A stretch of 64,000 nt of DNA from Nucisporomicrobium flavum (GTDB taxonomy: Bacteria; Actinomycetota; Actinomycetes; Mycobacteriales; Micromonosporaceae), in NCBI RefSeq assembly GCF_016464385.1, contig NZ_JADMLH010000001.1:310001-374000 (forward strand), in the 5' to 3' direction. Below, piece by piece: positions 8,409 through 18,333 of this stretch; the first letter of the stretch is position 1; each line of letters opens with the position of its first letter. Below the pieces are notes generated by a model. It was not told the origin of the DNA, ran no database searches, and worked only from the letters and a program-made list of their open reading frames with translations. The position numbers and the translations under genes were made by a program.

Positions 8409-9116
8409 CTAGCCGAACGTCGCCAGGTGCGGGAAGTCCTGCTCGCCGGCGCGTACGAGCGCGGGATCCATGCCGTCGCCCCACCGCGGGTCCGAGACCA
8501 CCGCCTTCGCCTCCTCGTCGGTCAGGGCGAGCGGCGTCGGCGTGCTGCCGCCGGCGGTCATCCGGCACGTCGCCAGGTCCGCCTGCACCGTCATCCCGCC
8601 GGGCCAGTCGGCGCGCACGACCTTCGCCTGGGTGCAATTGTCGGGCAGCGTCTCCACGGTGACCGTCGGCTTCCCGGCCCGCGGCAGTGACGGATATCCG
8701 GCAACGGAGACGCGGATGATCGCCGGCCCCTGTCCCCGATCGAGTGACATCTGCACCTGCAGGTCGGAGTGGGCGGCCTTGGCGGCGTCGCTTGTACGCC
8801 CCGGCGGGAGCAGGTTGCGCAGCAGCACCAGCATCGCCTCCGGGGTGGCCGGGATCCGGCTGTCGAGCGTCTGCGACGGCGACGCCGCGACCACGACGCC
8901 GGCGTCCGGAACCGGGGCGGTGCCGTACGGCCCGGCGAGCGCCACCGCCACGGCCAGCACGCCCGCCACCGCGGTACCACCGCCGGCCGCCGCGAACCGC
9001 CGCCGCCTGCGGATCCGGCGGCCGTCGCGCACCGCCGACCCCACCAGGTCACCCAACGGCGGCGGCCGCTCGGCGCTCAGCTCGTCGCGGAGCAGGCTCC
9101 GCAGTTCCTCGGTCAC
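8409..9116 (-). CDS. bitopic membrane protein, candidate anti-sigma partner
   Basis: 235-aa protein with a short cytoplasmic N-terminus containing an Arg-rich patch (residues about 33-40), one transmembrane helix at about 42-62 and an extracytoplasmic domain of about 170 residues with two cysteines. No enzyme motif is seen. It is co-transcribed with, and directly upstream of, the ECF sigma gene, which is the main argument for a regulatory partner. The cytoplasmic segment of about 40 residues lacks a recognisable zinc-binding HxxxCxxC anti-sigma motif. Start is GTG at 9116. Confidence 0.6.
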   Translation of the reverse strand: MTEELRSLLRDELSAERPPPLGDLVGSAVRDGRRIRRRRRFAAAGGGTAVAGVLAVAVALAGPYGTAPVPDAGVVVAASPSQTLDSRIPATPEAMLVLLRNLLPPGRTSDAAKAAHSDLQVQMSLDRGQGPAIIRVSVAGYPSLPRAGKPTVTVETLPDNCTQAKVVRADWPGGMTVQADLATCRMTAGGSTPTPLALTDEEAKAVVSDPRWGDGMDPALVRAGEQDFPHLATFG

Positions 9117-9197
9117 GGCCGGTCCCCTCTCGCATGTGCCCTCACCCGTACCGACGGGCCGGGACCCTCGGCCGGTGACAGCGGCGCGCGAAGTTTT

Positions 9198-10436
9198 CTA
9201 GGAACCTGCCAGCGCGGCCCGGATCGGGGCGGCCTTCGCGGCGGCCTCGGCCACCTCCGCCCCCGGGTCGCTGTCCCAGGTGATGCCGCCGCCGGCCCAC
9301 AGGTGGACACGGCCCGCGGTCGCCGCCACGGTCCGGATCGTCAGGCCCAGGTCGATGTGGTCGGTGCCGACCCAGCCCAGCCCGCCCATGCTCACGCCGC
9401 GCCCGACCGGCTCCACGCGCTCGATCTCGCGCAGCGCGGCCAGCTTGGGCGCGCCGGTCACCGAGCCGCCCGGGCACACCGCCCGCAGCAGCTCGGCCAG
9501 GCCGAGCGGGCCCTCGATCGGCGCCGACACCTGCGACTCGGCCTGCCACAACCCCGACCACCGGCGTACGGCGAACAGCTCGTCCACGCGCACCGGGCCC
9601 ACGCCGGGCAGCCGGGCCAGGTCGTTGCGTTCCAGGTCGACGATCATGACGTGCTCGGCGCGCTCCTTGGCCGAGCCGAGCAGCTCCCGGCGGCCCCGCG
9701 CGGTGGCCGGGCGGGTGCCCTTGATCGGCCGGGTGATCACCCGGCCGGCGCGGACCTCGACGAGGGTCTCCGGCGACGCCGTGGCGATCGCCCAGCCGTC
9801 GCCCGCCAGGAGGCCGCCGTACCGGGCACCGGCCAGTTCGGTCACTCGCTGTAGGGCCGGGCCGGGATCGCCCGCGTACGGCGCGCTGGCGTGCCCCACG
9901 ACGTTGACCTGATACACGTCCCCCCGGGCGATCGCGGCGCGGACCTCCGACACCGCGGCGCCGTGGTCCGCAGCGGTCCAGCTGTCCTCCCATGGGCCCA
10001 GCGACCACGCCGGAGTTGTTGACGCACCGTGATCAGCCGCGCGCGGCGAGAGACCGCTCTCCCGGTTCGGAACTTCCGCGGTGTGGACGTACAGAACCGC
10101 TGCCACATCAGGGATCTCCGGAACCGGTGAGGGTCGTCCGGGGGCGCCGCCGGTCATCACCGATCCGGCCGCGGCAGACACGTACAGTGACGCTCCGCAG
10201 GGGGTGCCGACGCCGAACGGGTGAATCTGATTGGCCGTTCGGACGAGGTTTCGCACCGGCAGTCCGTTGTCGGCGAGCCACGCTGTCACAAGCTCTGCGG
10301 GGTCACCGCCGTCGCCCTGGAACCACTCGAACACCGATGACGGACGGTGACGGTGCAGGCAGGAGGCCGGAGAACCCGGTGGACGGGCTTGCGCGACTGT
10401 CGCAAAGTGGCCGTATCGGCCCGCTGCGTGGACCAT
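9198..10436 (-). CDS. pabB: aminodeoxychorismate synthase component I (chorismate-binding enzyme)
   Basis: Converts chorismate plus ammonia to 4-amino-4-deoxychorismate for folate synthesis. The PIKGTRPA motif with the lysine typical of PabB (TrpE has PIAGTR), VDLERNDL, and CPGGSVTGAPKLAALREIE are all present in the C-terminal chorismate-binding half. The N-terminus is poorly conserved; the ATG at 10436 gives 412 aa, but no good Shine-Dalgarno sequence lies in front and the frame stays open to 10592, so the start is uncertain. No pabA or pabC is adjacent. A TrpE identity is disfavoured by the lysine motif. Confidence 0.82.
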   Translation of the reverse strand: MVHAAGRYGHFATVAQARPPGSPASCLHRHRPSSVFEWFQGDGGDPAELVTAWLADNGLPVRNLVRTANQIHPFGVGTPCGASLYVSAAAGSVMTGGAPGRPSPVPEIPDVAAVLYVHTAEVPNRESGLSPRAADHGASTTPAWSLGPWEDSWTAADHGAAVSEVRAAIARGDVYQVNVVGHASAPYAGDPGPALQRVTELAGARYGGLLAGDGWAIATASPETLVEVRAGRVITRPIKGTRPATARGRRELLGSAKERAEHVMIVDLERNDLARLPGVGPVRVDELFAVRRWSGLWQAESQVSAPIEGPLGLAELLRAVCPGGSVTGAPKLAALREIERVEPVGRGVSMGGLGWVGTDHIDLGLTIRTVAATAGRVHLWAGGGITWDSDPGAEVAEAAAKAAPIRAALAGS

Positions 10437-10561
10437 CTGAATAGTGGACTCGCTCAATGGGGCCCCGTCACCCGATCCAACCGGACTCGTTCGGATGGGA
10501 GTAGTGTTCGGCCCCGTTGATGTGAAGCACGACACAACACACCCCTGACCGGAGACCTCCG

Positions 10562-10762
10562 ATGTGCCAGCACCAGACACCCTGTCCCTCATCCGAAGCG
10601 ATGGACCGCGAGGCGGCCCGGATCGTGGCGACGTTCCCCGAGCAGGGCTGGAGCCTGCTCTGCAACGGCGTCATCGTCTTCGAGGACACCGGTGAGCTGC
10701 TGCCCGACGGCCGCACGATCGCACCGCACCGGGGACCCGCCCGGCACGCGCTCGCCGCCTGA
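10562..10762 (+). CDS. DUF5999 family small protein
   Basis: 66-aa cytoplasmic protein beginning MCQHQTPCPSSEAMDREAAR and containing EQGWSLLCNGVIVFEDTGEL, which I recognise as the small actinobacterial DUF5999 family. Function is unknown. Four residues of the N-terminal half are Cys or His (C2, H4, C8, plus C34), so metal binding is possible. A Shine-Dalgarno GGAG sits about eight bases before the ATG. It is divergent from pabB with about 125 bp between the starts. Confidence 0.75.
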   Translation: MCQHQTPCPSSEAMDREAARIVATFPEQGWSLLCNGVIVFEDTGELLPDGRTIAPHRGPARHALAA

Positions 10763-10921
10763 CCCGCGCAGCGTAACGACGGCACGGCCGTCGCGGTGAC
10801 GACCCCCGCGACGCAGCCGCCACGCACCCCGCACCCCGCACCCGCCGCACCCCGCAGCTCGCTTCCCGGGCGCGACCCACCCGGGCGAGCCGGCCACCGG
10901 CCGACCCGCCCCGGGCGGACC

Positions 10922-13726
10922 TCACTCCTCGAACGCCTCCGGCGCCGGGCACGAGCAGACCAGATTCCGGTCGCCGTAGGCCCCGTCGATGCGCCGCACC
11001 GGCGGCCAGTACTTCGCCGTCCGGTCCACGCCCGCCGGGAAACCGGCCAGCGACCGCGGGTACGCGTGCTCCCACTCTTCCGCCGACACCGCCGCCGCCG
11101 TGTGCGGGGCGTTGTGCAGCGGATTGTCGTCCCGCGGCCACTCGCCGGCCGCCACCCGGTCGATCTCGCCCTTGATCGCGATCATCGCGTCGCAGAACCG
11201 GTCCAGCTCCGCCAGGTCCTCGCTCTCCGTCGGCTCCACCATCAGCGTGCCCGCGACCGGGAACGACATCGTCGGCGCGTGGAAGCCGTAGTCGATCAGC
11301 CGCTTCGCCACGTCGTCCACCGACACCCCGGTCGCCTTCGTGATCGGCCGCAGGTCCAGGATGCACTCGTGCGCGACCAGGCCCTCGTTGCCGGCGTACA
11401 GCACCGGGTAGTGCTCGCGCAGCCGCGCCGCCACGTAGTTGGCCGCCAGCACCGCCACCGACGTCGCCGCCGCCAGCCCGTCCGGCCCCATCATCCGCAG
11501 GTACGCCCACGAGATCGGCAGGATTCCCGCCGAGCCGTGCGCCGCCGCCGACACCGCGTGGTGCTCACCCGGCTCGAGCGGGTCACCCGGCAGGAACTCC
11601 GACAGGTGCGCGCGCACCGCGACCGGCCCGACACCGGGACCACCGCCGCCGTGCGGGATGCAGAACGTCTTGTGCAGGTTCAGGTGCGACACGTCCGCGC
11701 CGAACTTGCCCGGCCGGGCGAAGCCGACCAGCGCGTTCAGGTTGGCGCCGTCCACGTACACCTGGCCGCCCGCGTCGTGCACCTTGCCGCACAGCTCGGC
11801 GATGCCCTTCTCGTACACGCCGTGCGTCGACGGGTACGTCACCATGATCGCCGCGAGCGCGTCCCGGTGCTTCTCGATCTTCGCGTCCAGGTCGGCCAGG
11901 TCCACGTTGCCGTTGTCGTCGCAGGCCACCACGACGACCCGCATGCCCGCCATCACCGCGCTGGCCGCGTTCGTGCCGTGCGCACTCGACGGGATCAGGC
12001 ACACGTCGCGGTGCTCGTCGCCGCGCGACCGGTGATACCCGCGGATCGCCAGCAGGCCCGCCAGCTCACCCTGCGACCCCGCGTTCGGCTGCACGCTGAC
12101 CGCGTCGTACCCGGTCAGCTCCGCCAGCCAGCCCTCCAGCTGCGCGACGAGGGCCTCGTACCCCGCGGTCCGCGACGCCGGTGCGAACGGGTGGATGTTC
12201 GCGAACTCCGGCCACGACACCGGTTCCATCTCGGTGGTCGCGTTCAGCTTCATCGTGCACGACCCCAGCGGGATCATGCCCCGGTCCAGCGCGTAGTCGC
12301 GGTCCGACAGCCGCCGCAGGTACCGCAGCATCGCCGTCTCCGAGTGGTACGACGAGAACACCGGGTGGGTCAGGAAGTCCGACGTACGCCCCAGCGGCCG
12401 GGCACCGCACTCCGCGGACGCCGCCGGCTTCGCGCCGAACGCCGCCAGCACCGCCTCCACCTGCGCGGACGTCGTCGTCTCATCCACCGACACCGACACC
12501 CGATCGGCGTCGACCAGCCGCAGGTCGATGCCCTCGCCGGCGGCCGCGGCGACCACGTCGGCGGCCCGGCCCGGCACCACCGCGGTGACCGTGTCGAAGA
12601 ACGCGTCGTGCGCCACCTCGACGCCGGCCGCGGCGAGGCCACCGGCCAGCGACAGCGCGTGGTCGTGCACCCGCTTCGCGATCGCCCGCAGGCCATGCGG
12701 ACCGTGGTACACCGCGTACATGCTCGCCATCACCGCGAGCAGGACCTGCGCCGTGCAGATGTTGCTCGTCGCCCGCTCCCGGCGGATGTGCTGCTCGCGC
12801 GTCTGCAACGCCAGCCGGTAGGCCGGCGCGCCGTCCGCGTCCCGCGACACCCCCACCAGACGCCCGGGCAGCGACCGCTCCAGCCCGGCGCGCACCGCCA
12901 GGTAACCGGCGTGCGGACCACCGAAGCCCAGGGGTACGCCGAAGCGCTGCGTCGTCCCGGCCGCGATGTCCGCGCCGATCTCCCCCGGCGGGCGCAGCAG
13001 CGTCAACGCCAGCAGATCCGCCGCCACGGTCACCAGCGCACCCACCGCGTGGGCCGCCTCGACCAGCGCCGCGTGGTCCCGCACGGCTCCCGACGCGCCC
13101 GGATACTGCAGGTGCAGGCCGAAGAACTCCTCCGGCAGCTCCTCGCCGGCGTCCAGGTCCACGAGCCGCACGTCGATGCCGAGCGGTTCCGCCCGCGTCC
13201 GCAGGATCGCCAGGGTCTGCGGCAGCGTGTCCGCGTCCACCACGTACACGCTGCTCTTGCTCTTCGACGACCGGCGGGCCAGCGTCATCGCCTCCGCGAC
13301 CGCCGTGCCCTCGTCGAGCATCGACGCGTTCGCCGTGGTCAGCCCGGTCAGGTCCGTCACCATCGTCTGGAAGTTCAGCAGCGCCTCGAGCCGGCCCTGA
13401 CTGATCTCCGGCTGGTACGGCGTGTACGCCGTGTACCACGCCGGGTTCTCCAGCACGTTGCGCCGGATCACCGCCGGCGTCACCGTGCCGTAGTAGCCCA
13501 GCCCGATCATCGACGTGGTCACCGTGTTGCGCCCGGCCAGCTCGCGCAGCTCGGCGATCGCCTCCTCCTCGGAGGCCGCGGCCGGCAGGTCCAGGGTTCC
13601 GTGCCAGCGGATCACCTCGGGGATCGCGGCATCCATCAGCGCGTCCAGCGACGCGTACCCGATGGCCTTCAGCATCTGGGTCTGCGCGTCCGGATCCGGA
13701 CCGATGTGGCGAAATGCGAACGTCAT
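10922..13726 (-). CDS. gcvP: glycine dehydrogenase (decarboxylating), P-protein
   Basis: 934-aa PLP enzyme of the glycine cleavage system: it decarboxylates glycine and transfers the aminomethyl group to lipoyl-GcvH. It is the fused alpha2-type P-protein; the N-terminal copy of the fold starts FRHIGPD and the catalytic lysine is near residue 685 in [16 protein letters not shown]. Start [11 protein letters not shown] at 13726 has a GGAG Shine-Dalgarno seven bases upstream and lies directly downstream of a glycine riboswitch. Its partner gcvH is 29 kb away at 42.0 kb; gcvT is not in the window. Confidence 0.97.
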   Translation of the reverse strand: MTFAFRHIGPDPDAQTQMLKAIGYASLDALMDAAIPEVIRWHGTLDLPAAASEEEAIAELRELAGRNTVTTSMIGLGYYGTVTPAVIRRNVLENPAWYTAYTPYQPEISQGRLEALLNFQTMVTDLTGLTTANASMLDEGTAVAEAMTLARRSSKSKSSVYVVDADTLPQTLAILRTRAEPLGIDVRLVDLDAGEELPEEFFGLHLQYPGASGAVRDHAALVEAAHAVGALVTVAADLLALTLLRPPGEIGADIAAGTTQRFGVPLGFGGPHAGYLAVRAGLERSLPGRLVGVSRDADGAPAYRLALQTREQHIRRERATSNICTAQVLLAVMASMYAVYHGPHGLRAIAKRVHDHALSLAGGLAAAGVEVAHDAFFDTVTAVVPGRAADVVAAAAGEGIDLRLVDADRVSVSVDETTTSAQVEAVLAAFGAKPAASAECGARPLGRTSDFLTHPVFSSYHSETAMLRYLRRLSDRDYALDRGMIPLGSCTMKLNATTEMEPVSWPEFANIHPFAPASRTAGYEALVAQLEGWLAELTGYDAVSVQPNAGSQGELAGLLAIRGYHRSRGDEHRDVCLIPSSAHGTNAASAVMAGMRVVVVACDDNGNVDLADLDAKIEKHRDALAAIMVTYPSTHGVYEKGIAELCGKVHDAGGQVYVDGANLNALVGFARPGKFGADVSHLNLHKTFCIPHGGGGPGVGPVAVRAHLSEFLPGDPLEPGEHHAVSAAAHGSAGILPISWAYLRMMGPDGLAAATSVAVLAANYVAARLREHYPVLYAGNEGLVAHECILDLRPITKATGVSVDDVAKRLIDYGFHAPTMSFPVAGTLMVEPTESEDLAELDRFCDAMIAIKGEIDRVAAGEWPRDDNPLHNAPHTAAAVSAEEWEHAYPRSLAGFPAGVDRTAKYWPPVRRIDGAYGDRNLVCSCPAPEAFEE

Positions 13727-13738
13727 GGCGGCTCCAGC

Positions 13739-13769
13739 GGGGGCAGAAGGTCGACGGGCAACCTCCCCC
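13739..13769 (-). promoter_or_regulatory. hairpin between glycine aptamer and gcvP start
   Basis: Inverted repeat GGGGG/CCCCC plus AGGT/ACCT separated by a 4-base bulge and a 9-base loop. It sits between the aptamer and the ribosome binding site of gcvP and could be part of the expression platform. No U-tract follows, so a transcription terminator is not evident. Confidence 0.35.
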
Positions 13770-13800
13770 TCTGTCGTACCCACCGGGCGGTCACACCCAC

Positions 13801-13907
13801 CGGGCACTTCAGAGTCGCCTGCCCCCGCGGTCCTTTTGCCTGAGAGGTTCCGGGGAGGATTTGCCCCTTCGGCGCCGTCGGCGGACCGACGGTCTCTCCC
13901 GCGTGGG
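13801..13907 (-). ncRNA. glycine riboswitch, single aptamer
   Basis: On the minus strand the leader of gcvP carries the conserved glycine aptamer core: GCGGGAGAGACC at the 5' side, CGCCGAAGGGGCAAA, then CTCTCAGGCAAAAGGACCG, and the closing ACTCTG near 13807-13813. Only one aptamer copy is present. The 5' flank contains CACCCAC, and two downstream copies of CCCGGTGGGT (about 13771-13805) could pair with it as an outer, ghost-aptamer-like stem. In other bacteria glycine binding turns on gcv genes so that excess glycine is degraded. Confidence 0.93.
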
Positions 13908-13958
13908 TGGTACCGGCCCCATCAACCTACCAGCGGAGATGTTTCGATCATGTGTCCC

Positions 13959-13964
13959 TAGGCT
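13959..13964 (+). promoter_or_regulatory. -10-like box for the aldo/keto reductase operon
   Basis: TAGGCT 7 bases upstream of the GTG start at 13972; supports a leaderless transcript and that start codon. Confidence 0.4.
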
Positions 13965-13971
13965 GTGGTGT

Positions 13972-14963
13972 GTGACCTACTCCCCCGCGGACGACCGCTA
14001 CGACACCATGACCTACCGCCGCGCCGGGCGCAGCGGACTCCGGCTCCCCGCCATCAGCCTCGGCCTCTGGCACAACTTCGGCGACGCCCGCCCGCTCGAG
14101 CGCCAGCAGGCCATCGTCCGGCGCGCCTTCGACCTCGGTGTCACCCACTTCGACCTGGCCAACAACTACGGCCCGCCGCCCGGCAGCGCCGAGAGCAACT
14201 TCGGCCGCATCCTGCGCACCGACCTCGCCGCCCACCGCGACGAGATCGTCGTCTCCACCAAGGCCGGCTACCACATGTGGAACGGCCCGTACGGCGAGTG
14301 GGGCTCCCGCAAATACCTGGTCTCCTCGCTCGACCAGTCCCTGAAGCGCCTCGGCCTCGACTACGTCGACATCTTCTACCACCACCGCCCCGACCCGGAC
14401 ACCCCGCTCGAGGAAACCATGGGCGCCCTCGACGCCGTCGTGCGCGCCGGCAAGGCCCTCTACGTCGGCATCAGCAACTACACCTCCGAGCAGACCGCCC
14501 AGGCCGCCGCCATCCTCCAGGAACTCGGCACCCCGCTGCTCATCCACCAGCCGTCATACTCGATCCTCAACCGCTGGATCGAGAAGGACCACCTGCTCGA
14601 CACCCTTGAACGCGTGGGCGCCGGCTGCATCGCCTTCAGCCCCCTGCAGCAGGGCCTGCTCACCGACCGGTACCTCGGCGGCATCCCGGACGACTCGCGC
14701 GTGCGCACCAGCGTCTTCCTCAACGAGAAGGACCTGGACCCGGCCACCATGGGGCGCATCCGCACCCTCGACGACATCGCGCGGCGCCGCGGCCAGAGCC
14801 TCGCCCAGATGGCCCTCGCCTGGGCCCTGCGCGACGAGCGCATCACCAGCCTCATCATCGGCGCCAGCAGCGTCGAGCAGCTCGAGACCAACATCGCCGC
14901 GCTGGACAACCCCACCCTCGCCGCCGAGGAACTCGACGAGATCGACGGGACCGTCCTCGACCT

Positions 14964-14967
<4 letters not shown>
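13972..14967 (+). CDS. aldo/keto reductase (YghZ / L-glyceraldehyde 3-phosphate reductase type)
   Basis: 331-aa NADPH-dependent oxidoreductase. The AKR tetrad is visible: D61 and Y66 in FDLANNYGPP, K97 in VSTKAGYHMW, and a His near 137 in FYHHRPD. The ANNYGPPPGSAE, GSRKYLVSSLDQSLKRLGL and LIHQPSYSILNRW segments are characteristic of the YghZ subgroup that detoxifies L-glyceraldehyde 3-phosphate and methylglyoxal-like carbonyls. Start is GTG at 13972, favoured by the TAGGCT box; ATG at 14008 is an alternative. Its stop overlaps a GTG start of the next gene (GTGA), so it heads a coupled operon with two nucleotidyltransferases. Confidence 0.9.
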
Positions 14968-15734
<767 letters not shown>

Positions 15735-15738
<4 letters not shown>

Positions 15739-16532
15739 CCACGGACGTGCCGGCCTGGGCCGCCGAGGCCGCGGCGCTGCCCTACCCGGCCGTCTTCGTG
15801 ACCGTCAGCGGCGCCCACCTCTACGGCTTCGCCTCCGTCGACAGCGACCTCGACCTGCGCGCCAGCCACCTCCTGCCCGCGCACGAGGTCGTCGGCCTGC
15901 GCACCGGCCCGGAGACCATCTCCACCGACACCCCGTCCAACCACCCCGCCGCCACCCACAAACGGCCTGAAGGCTGCCTGCGCGACGGCGTGGAACTCGA
16001 CGTGGTCAGCCACGACCTGCTCAAGTTCGCCCGCATGCTCACCACCCGCAACGGCTACGTGCTCGAACAGCTCCTCTCACCGCTGGTCGTGGCCACCTCA
16101 CCGCTGCACAAGCAGCTCATCGATCTGGCCCCGGGCCTGATCACCCGTCACCACGCCCACCACTACCTCGGCTTCGCCGCCACCCAGGAACGGTTGTTCG
16201 CCAAGACCGGCGAGCTCAAGCCCGCGCTCTACACGCTGCGGGTGCTGCACACCGGCATCCACCTCATGCGTACGGGCTCCGTGGTCGCGGACCTGGGCGC
16301 GCTCAGCTCGCTGCCGTACGTGCCCGAGCTGATCGCGATGAAGCGTACGGCCGAACACGCCACCTTCCCCCCGGCGCTGCGCGAGCGCGTCGAGCACGAC
16401 GCCGCCCGGCTGCGCACCGAGCTCGAGGCGGCACGGGACGCGTCCAGCCTGCCGGAACACGCCGACCCGGACGCCGTGGAGGCCCTGCACCGGCTCGTCG
16501 TCGACGCCCGGCTGACCGGCCTCCCCGCCTGA
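15735..16532 (+). CDS. RlaP-like (Pol-beta superfamily) nucleotidyltransferase
   Basis: 265-aa predicted nucleotidyltransferase. The active site is clear: SGAHLYGFASVDSDLD at residues 25-40, with D38 and D40 as metal-binding acidic residues; an all-helical C-terminal half follows. This matches the RlaP group annotated as an RNA-repair-pathway DNA polymerase beta family, whose substrates are not established. The ATG at 15735 overlaps the stop of the preceding paralogue (ATGA), and a GAAAGGA Shine-Dalgarno lies about nine bases upstream. A strong hairpin follows the stop. Together with the damaged paralogue and the reductase it forms a three-gene coupled operon. Confidence 0.78.
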
Positions 16533-16560
16533 CGCCGCGGTCACCGCCCGACCGCGGCGT
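16532..16560 (+). terminator. hairpin terminator after the nucleotidyltransferase operon
   Basis: Perfect 11-bp stem ACGCCGCGGTC / GACCGCGGCGT with a 7-base loop, starting at the last base of the stop codon. No U-tract, as is common for high-GC terminators. Confidence 0.7.
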
Positions 16561-16570
16561 GAACCTGCCC

Positions 16571-16614
16571 CGGCGCCCGGGCGGCTCACCCCCGGCGCCC
16601 GGGCGGCTCACCCC
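16571..16614. repeat. 22-bp tandem repeat, two copies
   Basis: The unit beginning CGGCGCCCGGGCGG and ending CTCACCCC occurs twice without spacer (16571-16592 and 16593-16614). It lies at the boundary of a truncated PPOX remnant. Confidence 0.8.
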
Positions 16615-16620
16615 CGGGGC

Positions 16621-16756
16621 ACGGCGCTGGCGATCGGCACCACGCGCGGAGAGCCGTCCCCGGCGACATACGCGAGGCGCGCGATGTCGCGGGCGAGCAG
16701 TTCCCGGCTGCCCGGCCGGTCGAGGATCTCGGTGAGCTGGGCCGGTTCCGAACACC
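16621..16756 (-). pseudogene. N-terminal remnant of a PPOX (FMN/F420-type) oxidoreductase
   Basis: On the minus strand the frame reads EPAQLTEILDRPGSRELLAR followed by DIARLAYVAGDGSPRVVPIA and then a stop. This parallels residues 2-45 of the intact PPOX gene at 21463-21951 (EPTQIVLDRPGSRDLLARDI, then TRLAYVAEDGTPRCVPMA), and the DNA is also clearly similar. The homology ends abruptly at the tandem repeat, so the C-terminal two thirds are missing. A partial duplication or a remnant left by deletion are both possible. Confidence 0.75.
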
Positions 16757-16794
16757 TGTGAAACGCATCGCGTCCGCGACCGCTCGCGTGGCGG

Positions 16795-16980
16795 TCAGGC
16801 TCCGGTCGTTGCGGCGCGCTCGCGATGGGCGCGGATCTCGTCGTGGTGGTCGGCGGCCCAGCCGATCAGCGAGGTGGCGATCTCGTGCAGGCCGCGGCCG
16901 CGGGTGGTCCCCTCACCAGCAGGAATCACCGGCCGTGGCCCGCGGCGGCCAGACATGCGTCCGTGACGACCTCGGTCCAC
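16795..16980 (-). pseudogene. possible small ORF or C-terminal gene remnant
   Basis: A frame ending at 16795 encodes GLHEIATSLIGWAADHHDEI and then RAHRERAATTGA. Codon third positions look protein-like over these 30 residues, but the upstream part of the frame overlaps the end of the hydrolase gene and is Arg/Gly-rich noise. I do not recognise a family. It may be the tail of a lost gene. Confidence 0.25.
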
Positions 16981-17639
16981 ACGCCTGGGTGGGTGAACCA
17001 GAAGTCATGCGGCACACCCGGCACCGTGGTGAACCGGCCCCGCGGCACAAGGGCGGCGAGCTGCGCCAGGGGCCAGGACGGGCGGATGTCATCGCCCGCC
17101 GCGACGAAGTGCATCGGCACGGCGCAGTCCGCCAGGCCGCGCCACAGATCCGGGCGATGGGCCCACTTGGTGAACGACGTGCTCAGAGCCGCATGGACGG
17201 CGGGCACCCAGTCGATCTCGACCGCAGGTTCGGACGGCTTGCCGGCCTCGTACGCCTCGGACCACGTACGGTCGAGCTGCGGACCCCGCCCGGCGACGCC
17301 CACCACCGCGGTCACCGAGCCCGGATGCTCGACCGCATATCGCACGGCCAGATCAGCGCCCCACGAATGGCCCAGGACGATCCACCTGTCGACGCCGGCC
17401 GCCGCGCGGATCCCTTCGAGGTCGGCAACCGCTTCCTCCATCGTGTGCGGTCCCCCGCCCGACCGGCCGACACCGCGCGGCTCGGGAAACCAGGCGCGGT
17501 GCTCCCTGGGGGCGAGGTCGTCCCGCTCCAGGTACTGCACACAACCGGGCCCGCCGCTCAGCACGACGACGTCGGGGCCATCGCCCGTGACACCGACGTG
17601 CAACGCCGCACCGTCCACCCGTAAAGTCCGCGACTCCAT
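16926..17639 (-). CDS. alpha/beta hydrolase (proline iminopeptidase-like)
   Basis: 237-aa serine hydrolase. The oxyanion-hole motif VVVLSGGPGCVQYLERDDL corresponds to the HGGPG of proline iminopeptidase-type enzymes, the nucleophile elbow is LGHSWGAD (Ser near residue 112), the acid probably lies in VAAGDDIRPSW, and the His is in VPGVPHDFWF. Substrate is unknown. It begins ATG at 17639 and lies alone between remnants and a secreted-protein gene on the same strand; no Shine-Dalgarno is obvious. Confidence 0.8.
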   Translation of the reverse strand: MESRTLRVDGAALHVGVTGDGPDVVVLSGGPGCVQYLERDDLAPREHRAWFPEPRGVGRSGGGPHTMEEAVADLEGIRAAAGVDRWIVLGHSWGADLAVRYAVEHPGSVTAVVGVAGRGPQLDRTWSEAYEAGKPSEPAVEIDWVPAVHAALSTSFTKWAHRPDLWRGLADCAVPMHFVAAGDDIRPSWPLAQLAALVPRGRFTTVPGVPHDFWFTHPGVWTEVVTDACLAAAGHGR

Positions 17640-17796
17640 GGCCGCGAAGCTACCAACGGCCGTGCCGGCCCCCCCCCGGCCCGCCGGGGGCGGGCGGGGC
17701 CCCGAGGCCCCCGAAACGGCCGCGCCTCCTGGCCCGCTAAGCTACCACCGGCCGTCGGGCCCGCCCCGGTCCCGGCGCGGGCCGGACGGCACCGGA
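17640..17796. other. C/G-rich intergenic segment with an imperfect repeat
   Basis: Contains runs of nine C and many G/C tracts, and two imperfect copies of AAGCTACCAmCGGCCGT (about 17647-17663 and 17739-17755). No gene seen. Confidence 0.5.
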
Positions 17797-18150
17797 TCAG
17801 CGAAGAAGAACGGCGGCGTCGTACCAGTCGTAGTAGATCTGGTAGTGCTTGGCCGCCGACGTGCCGTTGTCATCGCAGTACGTCGGCTTGTTGCCGTTGG
17901 TGGCGAAGATCTGCACGCACGGGATCTTCCCGTCCGAGACCTTGTCCGCGACCGCGATGTCGTAGTGGTCCGGCGCATCCACCAGGTGCAGATGCACCTG
18001 GCCGACGACCCGCCCGCTCGAGTTCTCCACGCTCACCAGCAGGTCGTCCGCCCAGTCCGGGCCCTCCGCCAGGGCCGGCACCGCCAGCGCGCCGGCCGCC
18101 ACGACCCCCAGCGCCGCGGCGGCCGTCAGCTTCGCGATTGTCTTCCGCAC
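17797..18150 (-). CDS. small secreted protein of unknown function
   Basis: 117-aa preprotein. The GTG start at 18150 is set by a strong AAGGAGG Shine-Dalgarno six bases upstream. A Sec signal peptide is clear: RKTIAK, hydrophobic core LTAAAALGVVAAGALAV, then PALA|EG, leaving a mature domain of about 86 residues. The mature part has two cysteines (IPCVQ and TYCDD) that could form one disulphide, and aromatic-rich YQIYYDWYD near the end. No family recognised. It is divergent from the transmembrane GDPD-like protein gene at 18334. Confidence 0.65.
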   Translation of the reverse strand: MRKTIAKLTAAAALGVVAAGALAVPALAEGPDWADDLLVSVENSSGRVVGQVHLHLVDAPDHYDIAVADKVSDGKIPCVQIFATNGNKPTYCDDNGTSAAKHYQIYYDWYDAAVLLR

Positions 18151-18281
18151 GTGTTCCTCCTTCTCGTCAGGTCCGGCGCGGTGTGCCGCCCCGGGCTGCT
18201 CACCCCCGTCGGGAGCGGGCCACACCGAGATTGGCCGGACCGGCGTACGCCGATCAACGCCGAACTGTCCCTGACCTGCGC

Positions 18282-18306
18282 CTATCTGTCCCCCACAGAC
18301 AGATAG
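18282..18306. promoter_or_regulatory. 9-bp inverted repeat, candidate operator
   Basis: CTATCTGTC / GACAGATAG with a 7-base loop, between the divergent secreted-protein and GDPD-like genes. Its right arm overlaps a -35-like CAGACA (18296-18301), 18 bases before the CATAAT -10 box, so a bound protein would block that promoter. Confidence 0.5.
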
Positions 18307-18319
18307 CGCCCCCGGCGGG

Positions 18320-18325
18320 CATAAT
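18320..18325 (+). promoter_or_regulatory. -10 box for the GDPD-like membrane protein gene
   Basis: CATAAT located 8 bases before the ATG at 18334, consistent with a leaderless or very short leader transcript. Confidence 0.45.
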
Positions 18326-18333
18326 CGCCATCG

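Noticed and set aside
10796..13843. 1015-codon plus-strand frame opposite gcvP
   Set aside because: Arg/His-rich artefactual translation, opposite a full-length gcvP with riboswitch.
16571..16614. Start of a CRISPR or satellite array
   Set aside because: Only two head-to-tail copies with no spacer; no further copies in the neighbourhood.
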